This document shows positions 1 to 6,235 of a DNA stretch of 8,958 nucleotides, one piece after another (position 1 is the first letter of the stretch; each line of letters starts with the position of its first letter). This DNA is from REEB95 sp035275845 (lineage in GTDB: Bacteria > Pseudomonadota > Alphaproteobacteria > ATCC43930 > CGMCC-115725): NCBI GenBank assembly GCA_035275845.1, contig DATEMD010000229.1:1-8958 (forward strand), given 5' to 3'. Below the pieces are notes generated by a model that ran no database searches, was not told the DNA's origin, and was given only the letters and a program-made list of their open reading frames with translations. The position numbers were made by a program, and so were the translations under genes.

Positions 1-1
1 G

Positions 2-502
2 CAAGCCTTCCTCGGCGCGGATCGCCGGGATAGCGTCGGCAGTGTCACAATCGTCGGCGGCGATAGCGCGATCGCCGATGCGCGCCGGGCGCGCGTGAGC
101 CAAGCGCTGGATACCCTTGGCCTTGCGCATGGCACGGCACCGGCCAATCCCAGCTTCACCGCCGATGCCGTCGTCGTAACCGCCAATCGCGCAGTCGCTC
201 TGCCGCCATCGTGCCCCGCCTGGGCGGCGATCGGGTCCTTTGATCCGTCGAATGGACCGATCAACACGCTCGGCTGCGCCAACAGCGCCGATCTCTATCT
301 CATGGTCGCCGACCCGCGCGATCTGGTCTCGGGTCACCCGCAAGGCCCGGCGGATGCGGCGCCCAGCATCGCGGCGGTTGAAGCCTACCGCAGCGGCAAG
401 GCGTCACCGAGTCTTGGCGCAGCCGACGGCGCGGGCGGCGCCACGACAGGTGGCGGCGGTGGCGGCAGCACGGGAAGCGCAGGTGGCGGCAATGGACAAT
501 AA
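2..502 (+). CDS. cpaD: Tad/Flp pilus assembly lipoprotein CpaD, C-terminal part (5' end outside the window)
   Basis: The frame is open from base 2 to the TAA at 500-502, giving 166 visible residues; the start and any lipoprotein signal lie upstream. CpaD is an outer-membrane-associated component of the Tad (type IVc) pilus machine that works with the secretin CpaC. The family signature is a block with two cysteines about 20 residues apart (C71 and C92 of the fragment: SCPAW, then LGCANSADL), followed at once by MVADPRDLV and by a helix ending AAVEAYRSGK. The last 33 or so residues are an odd Gly/Ala/Ser/Thr-rich low-complexity tail containing a run of seven glycines, apparently beyond the conserved domain. 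The gene overlaps cpaE by 11 bp and heads the visible part of the pilus operon. The identification rests on the CPAW/MVADPRDL block plus the neighbouring cpaE and cpaF. Confidence 0.88.
   Translation, partial: QAFLGADRRDSVGSVTIVGGDSAIADARRARVSQALDTLGLAHGTAPANPSFTADAVVVTANRAVALPPSCPAWAAIGSFDPSNGPINTLGCANSADLYLMVADPRDLVSGHPQGPADAAPSIAAVEAYRSGKASPSLGAADGAGGATTGGGGGGSTGSAGGGNGQ
449..490 (+). repeat. Three copies of the 9-mer GGTGGCGGC at the cpaD/cpaE junction
   Basis: Exact copies of GGTGGCGGC lie at 449-457, 458-466 and 482-490. The first two are directly adjacent and the third follows after 15 bases. In the cpaD frame they help encode the glycine-rich tail. The third copy ends one base before the cpaE ATG, and its AGGTGG at 481-486 is the only Shine-Dalgarno-like sequence for cpaE, with five bases between it and the ATG. 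One stretch therefore serves both as cpaD tail coding sequence and as the cpaE ribosome binding site. Confidence 0.6.
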
Positions 503-1778
503 CGCGAACCTGACGCCGGAAACCGAAACCGGCCAGGGCACCGGCCCGCGGCTCCTCGCCTGCGTCGCCGAGCCCGAGACCCGGCAGGTCGCACGCGACC
601 TGGCGGCGGCCCAGGGATGGCGCAACCCGGTTGCGATCGACGGCGGCGTCGCGGCTGCGCACGACTACATCACCAAACACGCACCGCCCAATCTGCTGAT
701 CGTCGACGTCGACGACGTCGAAGACCCGGTGAAGACGCTCGCCGATCTGGCTGAGCTCTGCCCGCCGGAGATGACGGTCATCGCGCTGGGCAAGCGCAAC
801 GAATTGACTTTGTATCGCGACCTGATCGAGCTCGGCGTCACGGACTATCTCCTCAAGCCGGTGACGCTCGCCATGCTCGAGCGTTCACTGCGCGGCGACA
901 ACAAGCGCCAGCTCGGCCAGGGCACCGCCAAAACACAAGCGCACGTCGTCAGCTTCGTCGGCGTTCGCGGCGGCGCCGGCGCAACGACGATCGCCAGCTC
1001 GGTCGCTTGGTGCCTCGCGCACCTCTACCAGAAGCGGGTTACGCTGATCGATCTCGATCTGCAATTCGGCAACGCGGCGCTGTCGCTCGACCTATCCCCG
1101 GCCGCCGGTATGCGCGAAGCACTCGAGTTCCCGTCGCGACTCGACAGCCGTCTGCTCGGCGCCGCCATGCTCGAAGAAAGCCCCCGGCTCAAGGTCCTGG
1201 CGGCGGAAGAACCGCTCGTCGACCAGATGCACATCGCGCCGGGCGCAATCGACACGATGCTCAACGTGCTGCGTCACGACTACGATTACGTCATCGTCGA
1301 CACGCCGCGCATGCTGTCGGAAGAGGTTCGCCGCGTCATGACGCTGTCGGCGACCATCGGCCTCGTAACCGACCTGTCACTGGCCTCGGCGCGCGATCTG
1401 CTGCGGCTTGCGGACTTCGCCCGAACGATGACGCCGTCGGCGCGTCACCTGATCGTCGCCAACCACGTCGGCGCCAAGCATCGTGGCGAGATCGCCAAAT
1501 CCGAATTTGAGCGCGTGACTGCGGTCAAGCTTGACCATGTCGTGCCGTTCGAACCCACGGCGGCGCTGGCGACCGCATCCACCGGCAGCGTCCTGTCGGC
1601 AGCGCTCAAACACGCACCGGCAGCGGCCGCAATCCGTGCGATTGCCATGCGCATCGGCGGCATCGAAGCCGTCGCCGCCAAATCCAACTCGGTCCTGGCC
1701 AAGCTGCCGTTGCCGAAACTGCCAGCCAAGCTCTCGCCGAGCGCGTTCCTGCCGAGCTTCTTGAAGCGGAGCGCCTAA
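492..1778 (+). CDS. cpaE: Tad pilus localisation ATPase CpaE (TadZ-like), receiver-like domain plus MinD/ParA-type ATPase
   Basis: A 428-residue protein of the CpaE/TadZ family, which places the Tad pilus machine in the cell. Residues about 20-135 form a receiver-like domain: LLIVDVDD puts an Asp (D72) at the phosphoacceptor position and DYLLKPV supplies the conserved Lys (K122), but the usual Asp pair after strand 1 reads AE (residues 26-27) and the Ser/Thr position is Gly100. Residues about 150-395 form a MinD/ParA-like ATPase: degenerate P-loop GVRGGAGATT (157-166), LIDLDLQFGN (185-194) at the Walker A' position, and Walker B VIVDTP (267-272). The P-loop lacks both lysines. A Pro/Lys-rich tail (about 401-427) follows. 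I chose the ATG at 492 because AGGTGG lies just upstream and the longer in-frame reading back to 240 runs through cpaD in another frame and does not look like CpaE. It overlaps cpaD by 11 bp, and its stop overlaps the cpaF start by one base. Confidence 0.93.
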   Translation: MDNNANLTPETETGQGTGPRLLACVAEPETRQVARDLAAAQGWRNPVAIDGGVAAAHDYITKHAPPNLLIVDVDDVEDPVKTLADLAELCPPEMTVIALGKRNELTLYRDLIELGVTDYLLKPVTLAMLERSLRGDNKRQLGQGTAKTQAHVVSFVGVRGGAGATTIASSVAWCLAHLYQKRVTLIDLDLQFGNAALSLDLSPAAGMREALEFPSRLDSRLLGAAMLEESPRLKVLAAEEPLVDQMHIAPGAIDTMLNVLRHDYDYVIVDTPRMLSEEVRRVMTLSATIGLVTDLSLASARDLLRLADFARTMTPSARHLIVANHVGAKHRGEIAKSEFERVTAVKLDHVVPFEPTAALATASTGSVLSAALKHAPAAAAIRAIAMRIGGIEAVAAKSNSVLAKLPLPKLPAKLSPSAFLPSFLKRSA

Positions 1779-3214
1779 TGTTCGGGCGCCGCGGGATGAA
1801 CGCTGACGCGCTCCAGCCACGGCCGCGCGTTCCCGACCTACCGCCTCCCCGGCCGGCCGCAACGCAACGCAGCGAGCTGCCGCCGGAACAATATGCGTCC
1901 GAGCCCACGGGTGTGCCCGACCTGCCGCCGGTACCGCGCCCGGTTGCCATGCGCAGCGCCAACGTCAACGAGGCAGCGCCACGCATCTACCCGCTGGTGC
2001 TCCAACGCATCGACACCGAGGTCGCGGCCAAGCTGCAACGCGACGAGCTGTCACGCCAGCTGGCTGACATGGTCAGCGAGATCGTTGTCGAACAACGCAT
2101 CAACCTCAATCAAGCGGAACAACGCCAGCTCGTCACCGTCCTGCTCGACGACATGCTGGGCCTCGGCCCGCTCGAGCCGTTGCTGGCCGACGAAACCGTG
2201 ACCGACATCATGGTCAACGGCTCGAAGCAGGTGTACGTCGAACGCCGCGGCAAGCTCGAGCTCACCGGCGTGTCGTTCCGCGACAACGCGCACGTGATGT
2301 CGATTGCAACCCGCATCGTCACGCAAGTCGGCCGGCGCATCGACGAATCGACGCCGTTGGTCGACGCGCGTTTGCAGGATGGCAGCCGCGTCAACATCAT
2401 CACGCCGCCATTGGCGCTCGAGGGCCCGACCATCTCGATCCGTAAGTTTTCGAAGAAGGGCATCACGCTGGACGTCATGTCGCGCCAGAAGAACATTTCG
2501 GCGGCGATGGCGACCGTTCTCAAGATCGCCGCGCGTTCGCGCCTCAACATCCTGATTTCCGGCGGTACCGGCTCGGGCAAAACCACGCTGCTGAACGCCA
2601 TGTCGCAGATGATCGACCCTGGCGAACGTATCGTCACGATCGAAGACGCCGCCGAGTTGCAGCTGCAGCAGCCGCACGTTGTCCGGCTGGAGACGCGGCC
2701 GGCCAACCTCGAAGGCAAAGGCGAGATCTCCATCCGCGACCTGGTCAAGAACGCCCTGCGTATGCGTCCCGACCGCATTATCCTGGGCGAAATCCGCGGT
2801 GCCGAAGCACTCGACATGCTTCAGGCGATGAACACCGGCCACGATGGCTCGCTTTCGACCATTCACGCCAACCGGCCGCGCGAAGCGTTGACCCGCCTTG
2901 AAAACATGGTGGGCATGGGCGGCGTCAATCTGACGCCACGGGCCGTCCGCCAGCAGATCGCCGCCGCCGTCAACCTCATCATGCAGATTAGCCGCATGCG
3001 TGACGGCATTCGCCGCGTCGTCGCGGTGACCGAAATCGTCGGCATGGAAGGCGACGTGATCACGACGCAAGACCTCTTCACCTTCCAATACGAAGGCCAG
3101 ATGCCGGACGGCTCGCTCAAAGGTACGTTCATGTCGAGCGGCCTCCGTCCGCACTTCATCACCCGGGCGGAATATTACGGTCTGGACCGCGCCCTGCTCG
3201 AAGCCGTCGGATAG
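1778..3214 (+). CDS. cpaF: Tad pilus secretion ATPase CpaF (TadA, PilB/VirB11-like GspE family)
   Basis: A 478-residue cytoplasmic hexameric-type ATPase predicted to drive Flp pilin assembly on the TadB/TadC platform. Residues 1-65 are proline-rich and probably disordered, with the motif VPDLPP at 18-23 and again at 46-51. Residues about 70-225 are the family N-terminal domain (DDMLGLGPLEPLL, then VTDIMVNG). The C-terminal ATPase core shows Walker A GGTGSGKTT (262-270), an Asp-box-like TIEDAAELQL (287-296), Walker B-like ILGEIRG (335-341) and the His box STIHAN (360-365). All catalytic motifs are intact and the length is normal for CpaF. The ATG at 1778 overlaps the last base of the cpaE TAA; a second in-frame ATG at 1796 (M7) is a possible alternative. 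The gene lies five bases upstream of tadB, so co-translation is likely. Confidence 0.97.
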   Translation: MFGRRGMNADALQPRPRVPDLPPPRPAATQRSELPPEQYASEPTGVPDLPPVPRPVAMRSANVNEAAPRIYPLVLQRIDTEVAAKLQRDELSRQLADMVSEIVVEQRINLNQAEQRQLVTVLLDDMLGLGPLEPLLADETVTDIMVNGSKQVYVERRGKLELTGVSFRDNAHVMSIATRIVTQVGRRIDESTPLVDARLQDGSRVNIITPPLALEGPTISIRKFSKKGITLDVMSRQKNISAAMATVLKIAARSRLNILISGGTGSGKTTLLNAMSQMIDPGERIVTIEDAAELQLQQPHVVRLETRPANLEGKGEISIRDLVKNALRMRPDRIILGEIRGAEALDMLQAMNTGHDGSLSTIHANRPREALTRLENMVGMGGVNLTPRAVRQQIAAAVNLIMQISRMRDGIRRVVAVTEIVGMEGDVITTQDLFTFQYEGQMPDGSLKGTFMSSGLRPHFITRAEYYGLDRALLEAVG

Positions 3215-3219
3215 GCGTC

Positions 3220-4194
3220 ATGATCGACGCCATTTTCCTGCTCGTCGTCTTTCTGCTGTTGTTCGGCGTGACCTTCGCCGGTTGGTCGGGTGCAACCGAC
3301 ACCAAGGAACGCGCCGACGTGGTCGAGCGCTTGGGCAAGGTTCGCGATCGCTTCGTCGGCAAGCCGGACCCCGAGGCCGTCGCGCTGACCCTGAAGCGCG
3401 AAGAAAAGAAGTCGCGCCTCGACAGCCTCGCTGGCCGGTTCCTGCCCAACCCCGATCATTGGCGCAAGCAGCTGGCGCGCACCGGCACCAGTCTCACTCT
3501 CGGCTGGGTGGCGATCGGCGCCGCGGTGTTCGGCCTGACGTTGGGCGCCGGCTTGACCGCGATCGGCATTGCGCCGCTGGTCGGCTGGCCCGCAGCCGTC
3601 GGCGCCACGATTCTCGGCCCGCGTGTGCTCATCGGTTATCTCGTCAACCGTCGCGCGACCCGCTTCATCGCCGTGTTCCCCGACGCCGTCGGCTTGATGG
3701 TGCGCGGCTTGCGCGCGGGATTGCCGGTGACGGAAACGATCGCCGGCGTAACGCATGAGATCGGCGAACCGGTCGGTGCCGAGTTCCGCCGCATTTCCGA
3801 TCAGATCCAGCTCGGCCAGCCGCTCGAGGAAGCGCTTTGGGAAGCGGCCGGCCGCATCGACCTGCCCGAATTCACTTTCATGGCGATCGCCTTTTCGATC
3901 CAGCGCGAAACCGGCGGCAACCTCGCGGAGACGCTGGAAAACCTCGACCTGATCCTGCGCCGGCGCCGGCAGCTGCACCTGAAGATCCGTACCTTCTCGG
4001 CCGAAGCGCGGGCTTCGGCGACCATCGTCGGCGCGTTGCCCTTCGTGGTGATGGGCATCCTGGCCGTGCTCGACTTCGATTACGTCGCGCTGCTCTTCAA
4101 CACCCCGTCCGGCCACATGTATTTGACGGCGGCGATGACGACGTTGGTCGTCGGCGTCTTCGCGATGATTCGCTTGGGCAAGTTCCGCATATGA
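3220..4194 (+). CDS. tadB: Tad pilus inner-membrane platform protein TadB (type II secretion F domain)
   Basis: A 324-residue polytopic membrane protein of the GspF/T2SSF family. It forms half of the TadB/TadC platform on which CpaF acts. A hydrophobic N-terminal helix (about 4-20) is followed by a charged cytoplasmic stretch with many Lys, Arg, Asp and Glu (about 25-90), two hydrophobic segments (about 93-140), the T2SSF domain (about 148-280) and a C-terminal hydrophobic helix (about 300-318). Domain signatures are FPDAVGLMVRGLRAGLPV (153-170) and QRETGGNLAETLENL (228-242), both typical of TadB. The start codon lies five bases after the cpaF TAG, with GGA at 3209-3211 as a weak ribosome binding site. 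The TGA stop overlaps the tadC ATG (ATGA), which implies translational coupling and near-equal output of the two platform proteins. Confidence 0.95.
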   Translation: MIDAIFLLVVFLLLFGVTFAGWSGATDTKERADVVERLGKVRDRFVGKPDPEAVALTLKREEKKSRLDSLAGRFLPNPDHWRKQLARTGTSLTLGWVAIGAAVFGLTLGAGLTAIGIAPLVGWPAAVGATILGPRVLIGYLVNRRATRFIAVFPDAVGLMVRGLRAGLPVTETIAGVTHEIGEPVGAEFRRISDQIQLGQPLEEALWEAAGRIDLPEFTFMAIAFSIQRETGGNLAETLENLDLILRRRRQLHLKIRTFSAEARASATIVGALPFVVMGILAVLDFDYVALLFNTPSGHMYLTAAMTTLVVGVFAMIRLGKFRI

Positions 4195-5129
4195 ACGGGT
4201 TCGGCGACATCTTCTTCACGCTGACGCTGGCGGCCGCCATTTTTGGCGCGCTGGTCGCCGGCTATGGCGCTTGGGACGCGGCCGCGCCACTGCGTAGCCG
4301 CCTGTCCACGATGGTCGCACGCCGCGTGGGCGCGGCGCCGCCCGCCGGTTCGCCGCGCGCACGCCAGCACCGAGCGCCTAAGTTCGGCGCCAGCTTGCTG
4401 AAAAGCCTGGTCGAGAAGCTGAAACTCACCCGCGGTGCCGACGCCGACAAGGCGACCAACCTGCTGATCCAAGCCGGCTATCGCAATCGCGAGGCGCTGG
4501 TCCTTTACGTCGGCATCCGGCTGTTGCTGCCCTGCACACTGACCAGCCTGGTGCTGATCTTCAGTACGCCGTTCAATTTGACCGCAACGCACGTCGCATT
4601 GCTCGGCGCCGTGGTCGCGGTCGGCTCGACCTATACGCCGCCGCTCGTTCTGCGGAATATGATCAAGGCCCGGCATCAGCGGTTTCATGCGGCGCTGCCG
4701 GACGCGCTCGACCTTCTGATGATCTGCGCCGAATCCGGCCTCGGTCTCGATGGCGCGCTGGTCCGCGTGGCGCGCGAGTTCCGCCGCTTCATGCCGGAAA
4801 TGACCGACGAATTGCAGCTCACCGCACTCGAGTTGGGCTTCCTGCCAAACCGGCGCGACGCGCTGACGAACCTGGTGAAGCGCGTCAACATTCCGGCGAT
4901 GCGGAGCCTGGTCAACACGCTGGTGCAGACCGAGCGTTACGGCACGCCGCTGGTTCAGGCGCTGCGCGTCCTCGCCGCCGAGCTGCGTGAAGAGCGCATG
5001 CTCAAGGCCGAAGAAAAGGCCGCGAAGCTGCCGGCACTCATGACGATACCGATGATCGTCTTCATCCTGCCATCGATGTTCATCGTGCTGATCGGGCCGG
5101 CGCTGATCCAGGTCTTCAAGGCGTTCTAG
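4191..5129 (+). CDS. tadC: Tad pilus inner-membrane platform protein TadC (type II secretion F domain)
   Basis: A 312-residue membrane protein and the partner of TadB in the Tad pilus platform. It has an N-terminal hydrophobic helix (about 5-28), a basic linker with an Ala/Pro/Arg-rich patch (44-66), two central hydrophobic segments (about 103-125 and 133-152), a T2SSF domain (about 165-300) and a final hydrophobic helix (about 284-305). The diagnostic stretch is ALPDALDLLMICAESGLGLD (168-187), followed by LVQTERYGTPLVQALRVLA (244-262). The ATG at 4191 is chosen because it overlaps the tadB stop (ATGA) and begins with a membrane helix; the frame is open further upstream to 3837, but that part is antisense-like noise inside tadB. 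Its TAG (5127-5129) overlaps the stop of the convergent amidohydrolase gene. In many alphaproteobacterial loci tadD follows; here it does not. Confidence 0.95.
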   Translation: MNGFGDIFFTLTLAAAIFGALVAGYGAWDAAAPLRSRLSTMVARRVGAAPPAGSPRARQHRAPKFGASLLKSLVEKLKLTRGADADKATNLLIQAGYRNREALVLYVGIRLLLPCTLTSLVLIFSTPFNLTATHVALLGAVVAVGSTYTPPLVLRNMIKARHQRFHAALPDALDLLMICAESGLGLDGALVRVAREFRRFMPEMTDELQLTALELGFLPNRRDALTNLVKRVNIPAMRSLVNTLVQTERYGTPLVQALRVLAAELREERMLKAEEKAAKLPALMTIPMIVFILPSMFIVLIGPALIQVFKAF

Positions 5130-6235
5130 CGCCGCGCCGACCCTGTCGTCGGCAGCTTGATGCCCAAGAGCCGCGCGGCATTGCCGCCGAGAATCATTCC
5201 CCGTTGGCGTTCCGACAGGCCCGGCGTGTTGCGCACGAATTGCACCGCATCCGGCAATGCCATGTCATAGGGATAGTCGGTGCCGAGCAGGATATGATCG
5301 GCGCCATACTGCTCCACCAGATAGGCCAGCTGGTGATGGGTGAAGACGATGGTGTCGAAATAGAGCTTCTTCAGATAGCTCGACGGCGCCTTGCTGATCT
5401 TGGTGCGAGCGTCAGGCCGGGCGGCGTGCGCGTGATCGATGCGCCCGGAATAAGCCGGCAGATAGCCGCCGCCATGGGCGCAGACGATTTTGAGCTGCGG
5501 ATACGCCTCGAGGACGCCGCCGAAGATCAGGTGGTGGATCGCCACCGTGGTATCGAGCGGGTTGCCGACGATGTTCTGGAAGAAGTGATCGCCGAGACGG
5601 CGGCCGTCGGGGAAGCCGTGCGGGTGCAGGAAAATCACCGCGCCGAGCTCTTCCGCCTTGGCGAAAAACGGCCGGAAGCGATCGGCCGACAGCTCCTCTT
5701 GCTCGACATGCGGACAGATCTCGACCCCCTTGAGGCCGAGCTCGCGCACCGCGCGGGTGAGCTCGCGCACTGCATATTCCGGCACTTGCATCGGCACGGT
5801 CGCCAAACCGACGAAACGGTCCGGATGGGTGGCGCAGATGCGTGCGATATTGTCGTTGATCAGGCGCGCCGTACGCAGCGTCAACGTGCCATCGGCCCAG
5901 TAATAATATTGAATCGGCGCGGTCGAGATTGCCTGGATGTCGACGCCGTCGGCGTCCATCGTCTTGAGCCGCGCCTCGATCGAGGTCAGCTTGGGTCCGA
6001 TGGCGGCAACTTGCTTGGCGTCGGTCTGCTTCGACGCGGCGCTTTCAAAGAACGCGTACGGATCGTTCTGGGGCCGCATCACGTCTTTGACCAACGCCGC
6101 CGCCTCGGGCGTGAAGACATGACAGTGGATGTCGACGGTGGGCTGGCGCGCGGCGCGACCGCGCGCCGTGTGCGTGCTGCGGCGTGCAATGGCACGGCCC
6201 GCAGCGGCCGGCGCGCAGGTATAAACCAGGCTCAT
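5126..6235 (-). CDS. Amidohydrolase_2 / ACMSD-like metal-dependent hydrolase or decarboxylase
   Basis: A 369-residue member of the amidohydrolase superfamily, in the branch that includes aminocarboxymuconate semialdehyde decarboxylase (ACMSD) and resorcylate-type decarboxylases. The metal-site motifs are all visible: HxH in DIHCHV (H37, H39), FLHPHG (H204, H206), CAHGGGYLP (H254) and GTDYPY (D320). The family stretch DRFVGLATVPMQ (139-150) is also typical. It is predicted to be a cytoplasmic metal enzyme acting on a carboxylated or ring-derived substrate; the substrate is not readable. The first 34 residues, before the HxH strand, form an Ala/Arg-rich extension with no hydrophobic core, so it does not look like a signal peptide. 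The ATG overlaps the stop of the upstream molybdenum-enzyme gene (ATGA), there is no strong ribosome binding site, and no other ATG, GTG or TTG start precedes the HxH. Coupled expression with that gene is therefore likely. Confidence 0.85.
   Translation of the reverse strand: MSLVYTCAPAAAGRAIARRSTHTARGRAARQPTVDIHCHVFTPEAAALVKDVMRPQNDPYAFFESAASKQTDAKQVAAIGPKLTSIEARLKTMDADGVDIQAISTAPIQYYYWADGTLTLRTARLINDNIARICATHPDRFVGLATVPMQVPEYAVRELTRAVRELGLKGVEICPHVEQEELSADRFRPFFAKAEELGAVIFLHPHGFPDGRRLGDHFFQNIVGNPLDTTVAIHHLIFGGVLEAYPQLKIVCAHGGGYLPAYSGRIDHAHAARPDARTKISKAPSSYLKKLYFDTIVFTHHQLAYLVEQYGADHILLGTDYPYDMALPDAVQFVRNTPGLSERQRGMILGGNAARLLGIKLPTTGSARR
5136..5153 (+). terminator. GC-rich hairpin just after tadC, possible weak terminator
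   Basis: GCCGAC (5136-5141) and GTCGGC (5148-5153) form a perfect 6-bp inverted repeat around a 6-base loop, six bases past the tadC stop. No T-run follows on either strand, so it is not a canonical intrinsic terminator, and the same bases encode the C-terminal end of the convergent amidohydrolase. It is the only stem of note at the convergence point. It may be chance in GC-rich DNA. Confidence 0.22.

Noticed and set aside
240..491. Longer N-terminus for cpaE starting at 240
   Set aside because: The added residues are Arg/Ala-rich, lie out of frame across the coding part of cpaD, and do not resemble CpaE. The ATG at 492 has a ribosome binding site.
2051..3154. Open frame of 367 codons on the - strand opposite cpaF
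   Set aside because: Low-complexity His/Asp/Arg-rich product; cpaF on the other strand is unmistakable.
3175..4116. Open frame of 313 codons on the - strand opposite tadB
   Set aside because: Same type of antisense artefact; no signature and no plausible start signal.
3837..4190. Longer N-terminus for tadC starting at 3837
   Set aside because: It lies wholly within tadB in another frame and is Arg/Pro-rich. The ATG at 4191 begins a proper membrane helix and makes the usual ATGA overlap.
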